Assembly (NCBI GenBank): GCA_005888325.1
Contig: VAWU01000001.1
Span: forward strand, 20,636 to 57,255
Direction: 5' to 3'
Source: Actinomycetota bacterium
GTDB taxonomy: Bacteria; Actinomycetota; Acidimicrobiia; Acidimicrobiales; AC-14
DNA: 36,620 bases
Under the pieces are notes generated by a model, which saw only the letters and a list, made by a program, of their open reading frames with translations, was not told the DNA's origin and made no database searches. The position numbers and the translations under genes are program-made. Shown one piece after another: positions 1-7,636 of this stretch; position 1 is the stretch's first letter; each line of letters begins with the position of its first letter.

Positions 1-843
1 TGGACGGACCTCGCGCGCCGGATTCGAGACAAGATCACGACGCTTCCGCCCGAGGAGCTCACGCCCGAGAACGTGATGTCGGCCTTCGAGGACTCCGACT
101 TCGAGAAGATGAGCGAGATCAGGGCCCGCGTCGACTCGATCGTCCAAGACCCCGAGACTGCGCAGAACCTCAAGGCTTGGTATCGCCAGCTGTGCAAGCG
201 GCCGTGCTTCCACGACGAGTACTTACAGGCGTTCAACGAGCCCGGCGTCTACCTCGTCGACACCGACGGAAGGGGCGTCGAGTGCATCACCGACACCGGT
301 GTGGTGGCGGCCGGCGTGGAGTACGCGGTCGACTGCATCATCTACGCCTCGGGCTTCGAGGTGGGTACGTCGTACACACGACGGGCCGGGTACGACATGA
401 CCGGGCGCGACGGAGTGAAGCTGTCAGAGCTGTGGGCCGATGGGATGCGGACCAAGCACGGCATGCACGTCCGCGGGTTCCCCAACGCGTTCATCGTGCA
501 GGTCTCGCAGGGAGCCAACCTGATCTCCAACGTGCCGCACAACTTCACGGAGGCGGGCAAGACCGTCGCCATGATCGTGCGGCACGCCCTCGACTGCGGC
601 CATCGCGAGGTCGAGGTGACCCAGGAGGCGCAGGATGCCTGGATGGAGCTGTTGCTCTCGGCGCCCAGCCTGGGCGTGATCGGTTCCCCCGACTGCACCC
701 CCGGCTACTACAACAACGAGGGCCATCCTGACGGCGTCGGCCGTGAGTGGTTCCTCGGCTACCCGGAGGGCGCCACGGCCTACTTCCGGTACCTCGACGA
801 GTGGCGCAAGAAGGGCGACTTCGCGGGCCTGGACTTCACGTAG
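1..843 (+). CDS. Flavin-containing monooxygenase / Baeyer-Villiger monooxygenase, C-terminal part
   Basis: The frame is open from the first base of the window and stops at 841-843, so about 280 C-terminal residues are present and the FAD-binding N-terminus lies outside. The motif DCIIYASGFE matches the conserved 'D-x-I-x-x-ATGF' segment that closes the second dinucleotide-binding half of class B flavoprotein monooxygenases. A FPNAFIVQ stretch followed by a conserved Asn/His region (NVPHNFTEAG) is also typical of the C-terminal part of cyclohexanone-monooxygenase-like enzymes. Such enzymes use NADPH and O2 to oxygenate ketones or soft nucleophiles in the cytoplasm. The substrate cannot be told. 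It ends about 50 bases before the next gene on the same strand. Confidence 0.88.
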   Translation, partial: WTDLARRIRDKITTLPPEELTPENVMSAFEDSDFEKMSEIRARVDSIVQDPETAQNLKAWYRQLCKRPCFHDEYLQAFNEPGVYLVDTDGRGVECITDTGVVAAGVEYAVDCIIYASGFEVGTSYTRRAGYDMTGRDGVKLSELWADGMRTKHGMHVRGFPNAFIVQVSQGANLISNVPHNFTEAGKTVAMIVRHALDCGHREVEVTQEAQDAWMELLLSAPSLGVIGSPDCTPGYYNNEGHPDGVGREWFLGYPEGATAYFRYLDEWRKKGDFAGLDFT

Positions 844-892
844 TCGCCTCGGCCAAACGGTCGTGCAATCGACTTCGTGCCATCATCCCGGG

Positions 893-1279
893 ATGGCGCG
901 GGATAACCGACGAGATCGACTGGCGGTGATCGCCGGGGGCATCCGGCTGGCGTCCGGCGTCTCGTTCCTCGTCGCTCCAAAGGCAGCCAGTCGTCTGTGG
1001 GGCTCCGATCCGGACGACAACCCCACCGCGTCGTTGCTGCTGCGCTCGATGGGCTACCGCGACGCCTTGGTCGGTGCGATGTTGTTGCGGTCCGGCGGGC
1101 GGGGCGATGCCCAGACCGCGGGCTGGTTCCTCGCCAGCGCGGGTGCCGACCTGGCCGACCTCGTTGGAGGTGTGGCGAACCACGACCGGCTCCCGGCGCG
1201 GTCGCGGACCATCGGTCTCGGCGGTGCCGTCGTCGGCATCGTTGTCGGGCTGCTCGGCGCGGCCCGGGCGGGTCGGTGA
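893..1279 (+). CDS. Small membrane protein, DUF4267-like
   Basis: This 128-residue protein starts at ATG 893 (MARDNRRDR). The same frame is open further upstream, but that part overlaps the monooxygenase and has no plausible start. It has about four hydrophobic stretches (roughly residues 9-28, 50-66, 72-90 and 103-124). The pattern of an N-terminal helix, LVAPKAASRLWG, then MGYRDALVGA resembles the DUF4267 family of four-helix membrane proteins, whose function is unknown. A basic, Arg-containing cytoplasmic tail follows the last helix. It is on the same strand as the monooxygenase and could be co-transcribed with it. The family match is from memory of the motif, so it is tentative. Confidence 0.7.
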   Translation: MARDNRRDRLAVIAGGIRLASGVSFLVAPKAASRLWGSDPDDNPTASLLLRSMGYRDALVGAMLLRSGGRGDAQTAGWFLASAGADLADLVGGVANHDRLPARSRTIGLGGAVVGIVVGLLGAARAGR

Positions 1280-1411
1280 CGAGAACCGAGCCCGCCGCGA
1301 GCTGCAGTGTGCGGTCGGTGATGTCCTGAGCGATCGCCCGGGAAGCGCGACCGCTCAAGGCCCTGCCGATAGTGGTGACGACGCACTGTCGAGTAGGCGA
1401 GAGGTATCCAA

Positions 1412-2152
1412 ATGCAGGTGCGCAGATCGTGTCGTGGCCGCCGGGTTTGGCTCGCGGCGAGTCACGTGTGCGCGATCGGTCTCGTGGTGGGTGGCACGTC
1501 CCTGGCGGCGGCCGCGGCCGGGCCGGTGTCAACCCCCACCGTCCCCACCACCCCCCCTTTTGTAGGCCCGGGGGTCCCAACCGTGCCCGTGCCCCCGGCC
1601 GGACTCACGCCGGGGACGACGACCCCACCGCCATCGAGCCCGGGAAGCGGTGCGGGTGGCTCTGTCGACGCAGTGAGCCGGGGCGGCGCCGGAACCCGAA
1701 GTGGTGGATCCCCCAAGACGTCGTCCACGGCCGGGGTGTCGCCCGGCGCGTCGGGTGAAGGGCCGAGCATCTCGGTCCCCAGCGTTCGCCCTCTTGGGGC
1801 CACCCGAGGCGCGGCGAGGTCGGCGCCTCGACCGGCCAAGCACCGCAGTTCGTGGCCGGTGGCCGCCGCGGTGCTGGTCGGCGTGGTGTTGCTGGCGGTG
1901 GGGGCCTTCCGCACGCGGCGACGCTGGCAAGACCCTCTTCGCCGGCAGTGGCAACAGCGAGTTGGTCATCGCCGGCCCGGGTCCAAGGTCAGCCCGAACC
2001 CGGGAGCGCCGACGCTTGTGACGGGTGAGAGCAAGCCGGGCGAAGGCCCGGGTGAGACTTCCGAGCAAGGGGCCGCTCTTGACCCGGCCGATGTCGCCGC
2101 GGTTCGCGACGCGCTGGCGCAGTTGACTACTCGGCGTCAGGTGAGAATCTGA
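1412..2152 (+). CDS. Secreted Pro/Thr/Ser-rich protein with a C-terminal membrane anchor
   Basis: The 246-residue product starts at ATG 1412, preceded by a purine-rich AGAGG-type site. Residues 1-36 form a signal peptide (basic n-region, hydrophobic VCAIGLVVGGTSLAAAAA). Residues about 37-145 are low complexity, rich in Pro, Thr, Ser and Gly, as expected for an extended cell-wall-spanning stalk. A single transmembrane segment (about residues 149-167, VAAAVLVGVVLLAVGAF) is followed by a strongly basic cytoplasmic tail of about 80 residues. No enzymatic domain is visible. It is probably a wall-exposed membrane protein of unknown function. Its stop codon lies inside a perfect palindrome shared with the convergent neighbour. 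Confidence 0.72.
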   Translation: MQVRRSCRGRRVWLAASHVCAIGLVVGGTSLAAAAAGPVSTPTVPTTPPFVGPGVPTVPVPPAGLTPGTTTPPPSSPGSGAGGSVDAVSRGGAGTRSGGSPKTSSTAGVSPGASGEGPSISVPSVRPLGATRGAARSAPRPAKHRSSWPVAAAVLVGVVLLAVGAFRTRRRWQDPLRRQWQQRVGHRRPGSKVSPNPGAPTLVTGESKPGEGPGETSEQGAALDPADVAAVRDALAQLTTRRQVRI

Positions 2153-2166
2153 GGGACGTCCCTCAG
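2149..2166. terminator. Perfect 18-bp palindrome overlapping both stop codons of a convergent gene pair
   Basis: CTGAGGGAC is followed directly by its reverse complement GTCCCTCAG, then GTTTTGC on the plus strand. The plus-strand stop (2150-2152) and the minus-strand stop (2163-2165) both lie within it. With no loop bases it would fold as a stem with a strained 4-base loop. It may act as a weak bidirectional terminator. Confidence 0.5.
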
Positions 2167-2909
2167 GTTTTGCACGGCACGACCTGAGAAGGGCCGCCCG
2201 TGGCGGCGGGCGGCCTTACTTCCTCAGGCCCGAAGTGCGTGGGCAGCAGCAGGCCGTCCGAGCAGCGCCGCAGTCGAAACAGGCGCCCCGCCTCGAGCTC
2301 GCGGACTTCGGCCACCTCGAAACCCGGCACCCACGACCCGTCGAAGCGGGACCGCACGTCGACTCGGGTACTCGTCGCAGCGCGGATTCCGAGCTCGACC
2401 TCGACCTCGCGCAACTCTTCGAGCAGCGTGAAGAGACAACGCCGGTCGAGCCCGCGAACCGCGAAGACGAGAGTGTTCCCCTCTCGCAGGTCGTCGGACG
2501 CATGGCCTCGCACCACGACGCGTCCATCGGGGTGCACCCGGAGTCGCACGCACAGCCGGTCCTCGATGGACGTCAGGACTGCCTCGTGCTCTTCGGACTC
2601 GCACAGGCGTAGCAGTTGACGGCGGAAGGCGAGCAACGCTTCTTCCCTCACGGACACTGCGCAGCTGCCCGCGAAGGAGCGGGTCGAGACGGCGACGGTA
2701 GCTGCGAGTGGAGGCCCCCATCCGTCCTCGTGGGCGTCCTCGCTCAGGGCGCGACGGAACGTGATCGCGACGTGGTCCTCCCGATCCCCCAAAACAACCT
2801 CTGTCGACGGCTCGGCTATCGCCACGTCGACCTGGGCCACCCCCGAAGGGTGCCATGACCCGGGATCGGGCAAGTGGATGCGACTCACGGAATCAAGATC
2901 GTGCGGCAC
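2163..2909 (-). CDS. WapI-like (immunity-protein-type) domain protein
   Basis: The 248-residue product starts at GTG 2909; a GTG at 2888 is an alternative. Residues about 28-145 show the pattern of a beta-sandwich found in actinobacterial proteins annotated as WapI or DUF6228: a central Trp-Gly-Pro, a strand pair around FAGSCAVSV, a helix with FRRQLLRL, then strands ending in G(R)VVVRGHASDD. The last about 45 residues (GSWVPGFEVAEV, then LFRLRRCSDGLLLP) look like a small separate C-terminal domain often seen in actinobacterial proteins of unknown function. No toxin gene is next to it, so an immunity role is not supported by context. It converges on the preceding gene with stops 10 bases apart. 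Confidence 0.6.
   Translation of the reverse strand: MPHDLDSVSRIHLPDPGSWHPSGVAQVDVAIAEPSTEVVLGDREDHVAITFRRALSEDAHEDGWGPPLAATVAVSTRSFAGSCAVSVREEALLAFRRQLLRLCESEEHEAVLTSIEDRLCVRLRVHPDGRVVVRGHASDDLREGNTLVFAVRGLDRRCLFTLLEELREVEVELGIRAATSTRVDVRSRFDGSWVPGFEVAEVRELEAGRLFRLRRCSDGLLLPTHFGPEEVRPPAATGGPSQVVPCKT
2192..2215 (+). terminator. GC-rich hairpin downstream of the 1412-2152 gene
   Basis: GGCCGCCCG (2192-2200) and CGGGCGGCC (2207-2215) pair perfectly around a 6-base loop, followed by TTACTT. It lies 40 bases beyond the plus-strand stop and fits a factor-independent terminator, though the T tract is poor. It sits inside the last codons of the minus-strand gene, so its bases also encode protein. 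Confidence 0.5.
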
Positions 2910-3018
2910 GCGCCGATGACACGAGGGGTCGTTCGGATAGCCGCGCGGGCCTGAGTCGGGCTGACGGAAACGATCGGTCCGCCAGTTCCCCGGAGGTTGT
3001 GACGGCGGTGCTTACAGC

Positions 3019-3776
3019 GTGAGCGGTGAGAGCGACCACCCCAGGATCCTCATCGTCGACGATCAGGAAACCAACGTCCTTCTGCTCGAGCGGATCCTCC
3101 ACCGGCCCTGGCTAACGGGCGGTCGCTGCCACCGCAGTCGACGAAGGCGGGCCGTCGCCCTACTCGGTGGTGCTGATGGACTGCCACATGCCGGTGATGG
3201 ACGGTTATGAGGCGACGGCCGAGATCCGGCGACGAGAGGGCGCGGGTCGCCACGTGCCCATCGTGGCCATTACTGCATCGGCTGGAAGGCGATCGCGAGC
3301 GCTGTCTGGCAGCCGGGATGGACGACTACGTATCCAAGCCGCTGCGAGCATCCGACCTCGCCGCCGTGCTCTCCCGCTGGGCGGGCGCCCAGCGGCCGAT
3401 CGAGGTAGACCACGAACTCGAGCCGAACGCGGTCGGGCGTCTGCTCGTGCTCGCGGACCAAGCGGGTGAGGACTTGGTCATCGAGCTCTTCCGGCTGTTC
3501 GCGGAGGACACGCCCAAGCGAATCGCGGCCGCGAGGACCGCGGTCGAAAAAGGGGACCCGGTTGCGCTGCACTTGGCGGCCCACTCGCTCAAGGGCAGTG
3601 CGGCCAACATGGGAGCCACTGCGTTCGCCGACCTCTGCGCCACGCTCGAGTCGATCGGCCTGACTGGGAACCTCGATGGCGCTGCCACGCTCCTGGCGGA
3701 GGTCGAACGCCGAGGGCCGATGGTGGTCGCGGCCATCGAAGCCGTCCTGCCGACGGTCGTGACCGGACCGCACTGA
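3019..3776 (+). pseudogene. Receiver-Hpt phosphorelay protein, broken by frameshifts
   Basis: The locus encodes a response-regulator receiver domain followed by a histidine phosphotransfer (Hpt) domain, spread over all three plus frames. Frame 1 from GTG 3019 gives the acidic pocket and first helix (RILIVDDQETNVLLLERIL). A short piece near 3111 in frame 3 gives ANG. Frame 2 then gives the phospho-acceptor region ([16 protein letters not shown]) and the Thr of ITASA. Frame 3 resumes at about 3282 with [20 protein letters not shown], including the conserved Lys, and runs into the Hpt domain with its phosphohistidine motif AAHSLKGSA. Compared with normal receiver domains about 8 residues are missing after the first helix, and two bases are missing between TASA and EGD. 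Such modules usually form the C-terminus of hybrid sensor kinases, but no kinase precedes it here. The region 3282-3776 could still be translated alone as an Hpt protein. Confidence 0.75.
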
Positions 3777-3816
3777 TGTTTCAGTAAGCGGAGCCCGGTG
3801 TGACAGTGTTCGGCCC

Positions 3817-4644
3817 ATGCGATTCGGACTCGATGTGGCGCAGCAGCGCATGCCATGGGACGAACTGGTACGCCGTGCGCAGCTCGCAGAGGAGCTGGGT
3901 TTCGACGGCGTCTGGGGATTCGACCACTTCCAACCGATGTACGGCGAGGGGCCGGGTGAGACGTTCGAAGGCATGACGACGCTGGCCGCACTGGCGGGGC
4001 TGACGACGCGCATCCGGTTCGGCCTGCTCGTGACCGGCGTGACGTACCGGCACCCGTCGGTGTTCGCCGCTCAGGCGCTCACCATCGACCACGCATCGCA
4101 TGGGCGGCTCGAGCTGTCGCTCGGCGCCGCGTGGTTCGACAAGGAACACCACGAGCTGGGCATCCCGTTCCCGTCGACGCGGGCACGGTTCGAGCTGCTC
4201 GAGGACACCCTCGAGATCGTGACGCGACTCTTCACCGGAGACATCGTCTCGTACGACGGACATATCGTGTCGCTACGCGACGCCCGATTGCGCCCGAAGC
4301 CGGTCCAGCAGCCGCACCCACCGATCTGGATCGGCGGGAGCGGCCCACGTCGCACGCTGCCTCTCGTCGCCAAGTACGCCGACGTGTGGCACGCGTTCGG
4401 TACGCCGAACTCGCTGCGCGAGGCCTATGAGCGGGTCGACCAGCTGGCGATCGGCACGGGCCGCGACCCCTCCGACATTCTCCGCGCCGGATCGCTCTCG
4501 ATCGACGATATCGACACCGCGCGCAAGCACGCGGCGAAATGGCAAGACGCGGGCTATGGCTACCTGGTGTGCGGTTGGCCCGCCGCCGGCGCCGAGCAGG
4601 TTGAGCAGTTCGCGCGCGAGGTCATGACCGACCTGACCGGCTGA
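3817..4644 (+). CDS. LLM-class (luciferase-like) F420-dependent oxidoreductase
   Basis: This 275-residue TIM-barrel flavin/F420 enzyme starts at ATG 3817 and is close to the family's usual length. Family hallmarks are the N-terminal strand MRFGLDVAQ, ELGFDGVWGFDHFQ, the barrel strand RIRFGLLVTGVTYRHP, LELSLGAAWFDKEH, and the phosphate-binding PHPPIWIGGSGPRRTLPLVAKYADVW region (split here by a helix turn). Members transfer hydride between reduced F420 or flavin and varied small substrates in the cytoplasm. The substrate cannot be predicted. No strong ribosome-binding site is visible. It stands alone and converges on the hydrolase pseudogene, separated by a small hairpin. Confidence 0.9.
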   Translation: MRFGLDVAQQRMPWDELVRRAQLAEELGFDGVWGFDHFQPMYGEGPGETFEGMTTLAALAGLTTRIRFGLLVTGVTYRHPSVFAAQALTIDHASHGRLELSLGAAWFDKEHHELGIPFPSTRARFELLEDTLEIVTRLFTGDIVSYDGHIVSLRDARLRPKPVQQPHPPIWIGGSGPRRTLPLVAKYADVWHAFGTPNSLREAYERVDQLAIGTGRDPSDILRAGSLSIDDIDTARKHAAKWQDAGYGYLVCGWPAAGAEQVEQFAREVMTDLTG

Positions 4645-4654
4645 GCGCGGCGCA

Positions 4655-4673
4655 GCGGGCGGCGTTTGCCCGC
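4655..4673. terminator. Small hairpin between convergent genes
   Basis: GCGGGC (4655-4660) pairs with GCCCGC (4668-4673) around a 7-base loop. It fills the 29-base gap between the stop of the F420-type oxidoreductase and the stop of the minus-strand hydrolase remnant. There is no clear T tract, so it is a possible bidirectional terminator only. Confidence 0.4.
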
Positions 4674-5297
4674 CTAGACGAAACGCTTGACGAACGTCAG
4701 AGCAGTATCGGCAACCTCTTGCCAGCCGCCGTCGATGGTGAGCGAGTGGCCGCGGCCCTTCATCTCGACGATCTCGCTCACGCCCGGGTTGCGCTTCTCG
4801 CGCTTGTACGACGCCTTCGCGATGGCGGGCGGCACCGTGTGATCGAGCTCGCCCGAGATGATGAGCAGTGGCCGCGCTTGGGGGTCCAGGGGTTGAGGTT
4901 CGCCGCGGCAGCCTGGAAGATCGGCTCGCCGGAACCGGGCACCGCGTACTTCTCGTAGAGCGACTCGCCTCCCCCTCATCGAGCGCGTTGGCGAAGCCGT
5001 AGTGGAATTGCTCGTAGGTGAGGGGTACGGCCCAGTGGCGGTTGGCGGGGTTCCGGAGCACCGGCGAGGCCGACCGCAGGGCGGACATGGGCAGCGGCAA
5101 CACGCCGCGAAACGGTGCCGGTCGATGGCGACGGACGCAGCCGACAGCCCGCGGCCGGCGAGGATCTGGGTGAGCAATCCGCCGAAGCTGTGGCCGATAC
5201 ATGCCGGCTGCTTGCCTGACTTGTTCGCTCGCTCGACTTGCTTCAACTCGTCCTCGGTGACCGTCCGGTCATCCGAAGCAGTTGTTTTCTTGGCCAT
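4674..5297 (-). pseudogene. Alpha/beta hydrolase, inactivated by deletion and frameshifts
   Basis: The gene starts at ATG 5297 behind a strong GGAGG site. The N-terminus (DELKQVERANKSGKQP) jumps straight to the nucleophile elbow CIGHSFGGLLTQILAG. In intact relatives about 75 residues, including the oxyanion-hole HG segment, separate these parts. After SVAID the frame is lost. The expected continuation (PAPFRGVLPLPMSALRSASP and on to YGFANALDEGE) lies in a second frame, then ESLYEKYAVPGSGEPIFQAA lies in a third. The original frame returns at RPLLIISGELDHTVPPAI, and the catalytic His lies in GRGHSLTID. Each shift fits loss of one base from a run (CCC to CC at about 5120, GG to G at about 4970, CCC to CC at about 4880). 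A further deletion of about 8 residues follows NPWTP. The product would not be a working hydrolase. Confidence 0.82.
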
Positions 5298-5432
5298 GAC
5301 GGTCCTCCAGATCGGGTGCTCGTACAGCCCGCGCGCAGTTGCCGACAGTCATAGCCGGTTTTCCGTCATCGACGCATTCGAGGCTCGTTTCGCCAACATC
5401 GCCCGCGCACGCTCATCGCGCGACACTCGTGC

Positions 5433-6269
5433 GTGCTCGTCATGGTGATCTGTGGCGTGCTCCTGTTGGCGGGCGTAGCCGCAGGAGCGCAGTGGGGCGA
5501 TCGGCCGTTCGTCACTCCGGCCGGCGAACCCGGGTTGTCCGCGATCGAGGCCGCTCGCCGCTTCGTCTGGTACGCCTCGATCGCACTCGTGGTGGGGATC
5601 GGAGCCGGCGTCACGGTGATCGGTTGCGGGGGCCGGCTGGCCATGCGTCTGCTCGCGGCGACCAGTGGTGATGCCGCCCAGGGAAGGATCACCGAGGCCG
5701 ACGAGATCGTCGGCAAGATCACTGCCGGGGGCACGATCGGTTTCGTCATCTTCGTCGGGATCCTCGGCGGTGTGAGTACGGCCGTCCTCTACCTCGTCGT
5801 CCGTCGGTTCCTGCCGGCCGGTTGGCTCGGGGGCATCGTGTTCGGTCTCGGCCTCCTCGTGGTGTTCGGCACCACGATCGACCCCCTCCGCGACCAGAAC
5901 CCTGACTTCGACCTCGTCGGGCCGGGATGGTTGGCGGTCGTCGTCTTCATCGTGCTGGCGGTGGCCTTGGGCGTGACGGTCGCGGGCCTCGCCGCGCGTC
6001 TCTCCACCTGGCTACCCCTGCCATCCGCGAACCGACGCGTGCTGTTGCGCTACGCGGTCCCGGCTGCTCTCGCCGCGTTCGCGTACGCAGTCACCGTCGT
6101 GATCCTGATCCTCGGCTTGGCCGTCGTGGCAGTTACCCGTTGGCGAAGTCTGGTCAGCGCGACGAGATCTCACCGCGCTGTTGTCGTCGGACGCGTGGTC
6201 GCGATCACCATCGCCGCCGCGTCGCTTCCGAACGCGGTCATCAGCGTCGCCCACATCGCCACCAGCTGA
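5433..6269 (+). CDS. Polytopic membrane protein of unknown function
   Basis: The 278-residue protein starts at GTG 5433 (an ATG three codons later is equally possible). It has about seven hydrophobic segments, including residues 2-18, 46-66 (WYASIALVVGIGAGVTVIG), 97-118, 129-150, 163-187, 207-230 and 245-265. A short loop GRLAMRLLAATSGDAAQGRITEADEIVG (given here in parts: GRLAMRLLAA and ITEADEIVG) lies after the second helix and recurs in actinobacterial membrane proteins of unknown role. No transport or catalytic motif was recognised. It stands divergent from the hydrolase remnant, with a gap of about 135 bases that may hold promoters for both. Confidence 0.72.
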   Translation: MLVMVICGVLLLAGVAAGAQWGDRPFVTPAGEPGLSAIEAARRFVWYASIALVVGIGAGVTVIGCGGRLAMRLLAATSGDAAQGRITEADEIVGKITAGGTIGFVIFVGILGGVSTAVLYLVVRRFLPAGWLGGIVFGLGLLVVFGTTIDPLRDQNPDFDLVGPGWLAVVVFIVLAVALGVTVAGLAARLSTWLPLPSANRRVLLRYAVPAALAAFAYAVTVVILILGLAVVAVTRWRSLVSATRSHRAVVVGRVVAITIAAASLPNAVISVAHIATS

Positions 6270-6351
6270 CGTGCTCGACACGCCGGCATGTCGCGTTCGG
6301 GTGTCCAGCGGCGATGTCGATATGCCGCTCCGCAGAAGGGAGTTCCTTGCC

Positions 6352-6798
6352 ATGGTTGACAGCCGACCTGTCTTCGACCAGATCAACCTCGTCGTGCGCG
6401 ACATGCGCGCGATGGTCGAGTTCTACGAACGGCTCGGAGTGGAGATCGCTCCGACCATCGCACCATGGGATCGTCACCACCGCACCATCGCCGCGGCGGA
6501 GGGGATCGACTTCGACCTCGACAGCACTGCCTTCGCGACGCAGTGGAACCAAGGATGGCCGCGGGGCCAAACCGGACCCGTCCTCGGGTTCCGCCTCGAC
6601 TCGGCGGAAGCCGTCGACGCGACATACGACGATCTCACGAGCGCGGGGTACGTGGGCCAACAGCCACCGTACGACGGCTTCATGGGCGCGCGTTACGCCG
6701 TCGTCGCGGATCCCGAAGGGAACTCAGTCGGGCTGATGAGCCCGAGAGACCCTGCGCTCAGCACCATTCCGCAACCGCCCGACGACGAGGCCAACTAG
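6352..6798 (+). CDS. VOC-family (glyoxalase/bleomycin-resistance fold) protein
   Basis: The 148-residue product starts at ATG 6352, with AAGGGAG about 9 bases upstream; an in-frame ATG at 6322 is less likely. It has the paired beta-alpha-beta-beta-beta modules of the vicinal oxygen chelate fold. The first module begins FDQINLVVRDMRAMVEFYERLG, split here as FDQINLVVRDM and MVEFYERLG, and the second ends in YAVVADPEGNSVGLMSP, the usual end of the fold. The usual first metal His is replaced (FDQINLVV rather than xDHxxL), so metal binding may be altered. Members include dioxygenases, isomerases and drug-binding proteins. The substrate is unknown. A strong terminator follows. Confidence 0.82.
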   Translation: MVDSRPVFDQINLVVRDMRAMVEFYERLGVEIAPTIAPWDRHHRTIAAAEGIDFDLDSTAFATQWNQGWPRGQTGPVLGFRLDSAEAVDATYDDLTSAGYVGQQPPYDGFMGARYAVVADPEGNSVGLMSPRDPALSTIPQPPDDEAN

Positions 6799-6908
6799 GC
6801 CGATCGGTTCCGCCAACAGGCAGGTCGTGCGGATCAGCCTCCACGAGAGGGGCGGTGACCACCACCACGACAGACACCACGACGGCGACGACGACTGACG
6901 AGCGACGC

Positions 6909-6938
6909 GACGGGGCCCCACGACTGTGGGGCCCCGTC
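6909..6938. terminator. Strong bidirectional hairpin terminator
   Basis: GACGGGGCCCCAC (6909-6921) pairs perfectly over 13 bp with GTGGGGCCCCGTC (6926-6938) around the loop GACT, followed by GGTCTTA. It lies between the convergent VOC gene (stop 6798) and the minus-strand membrane gene (stop 6958). It is the clearest terminator in the window. Confidence 0.82.
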
Positions 6939-6957
6939 GGTCTTAGCGCGTTGGCGG

Positions 6958-7503
6958 CTAGCGCTCGTACACGACCTGCTCGCGCCGGAGCCCGCGGTGC
7001 CGAGCACCGCGAGCCGTTCGGCTCCGACTCCAGACGACGGGTGACAACATCGTGGCGGCGAGGCCGATGGCCCCGACGACGATGTAGAGCCAGCCGTTGG
7101 CATCGTGCACGCCGAGCCAGTTGTGGAGTCGCACAGGTGCGGCGTGCGCGACCACAAAGATCCCGAAGCCGAGCGCCACTGTGCTCAGGAGGCCCATGGC
7201 GCCGCGCCACGCGCCGGGGATGGCGCCGGCCAGCATCATGAGCACGCCGAAGCCCAGCTCGATCAGGGCTAGGAGCGGGGTGTGGTGCCAGTCACCCCAC
7301 CCGACGATGCGATGCGGATGGTGGACGTCGTTCAGGTCGAGGCCCGTGCGGGCGAGAGCGATTCCGCCGAGCACAGCGAAGAACAGCCCGATGGCCAAGG
7401 CCACGACTTGGGCGGGACTCCACGGGCCACTTTCGACCTCCGTGACTCCGAGCTCGGGCGTTTCGGTATAGCCGTCAGCGTCGACGACTCGACGTACAGG
7501 CAT
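6958..7503 (-). CDS. Four-helix membrane protein, DUF4383-like
   Basis: This 181-residue protein starts at ATG 7503 with an ideal AAGGAGG site 6 bases upstream, which fixes the start even though the frame is open further. After a polar N-terminus of about 28 residues there are four hydrophobic segments: AQVVALAIGLFFAVLGGIAL, LLALIELGFGVLMMLAGAIP, MGLLSTVALGFGIFVVAH and GWLYIVVGAIGLAATML. The layout, with a conserved NWLGV-type turn before the last helix (LHNWLGVHDANGW), resembles DUF4383 membrane proteins, whose role is unknown. The C-terminus is basic and cytoplasmic. It is transcribed divergently from the penicillin-binding protein gene. Confidence 0.78.
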   Translation of the reverse strand: MPVRRVVDADGYTETPELGVTEVESGPWSPAQVVALAIGLFFAVLGGIALARTGLDLNDVHHPHRIVGWGDWHHTPLLALIELGFGVLMMLAGAIPGAWRGAMGLLSTVALGFGIFVVAHAAPVRLHNWLGVHDANGWLYIVVGAIGLAATMLSPVVWSRSRTARGARHRGLRREQVVYER

Positions 7504-7636
7504 GGCAACCTCCTTGTTGCTTGCGTGGGGGTTTACCCATTCGCCGGGCATCGAACACGCCGCGTCGCTTTCCGTAGCGCACTCAGGCGATGAGCGGGTT
7601 TGTCGAACACGGTTCGTGGCAACCAATTGGCCACAC

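Noticed and set aside
4273-5202. 309-codon minus-strand open frame overlapping the hydrolase
   Set aside because: Only its segment around 4970-5120 is real hydrolase sequence in a shifted frame. The rest is antisense to the F420-type oxidoreductase.
6855-6898. 14-codon Thr-rich reading frame starting GTG before the 6909 terminator
   Set aside because: It is a simple-sequence ACC/ACG tract and no leader-peptide logic is apparent, since no gene follows on the same strand before the terminator.
7502-7636. Longer N-terminus for the penicillin-binding protein
   Set aside because: It would overlap the divergent gene's start and strong ribosome-binding site, and adds no plausible signal or domain. 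ATG 7637 gives a normal short cytoplasmic tail and anchor.
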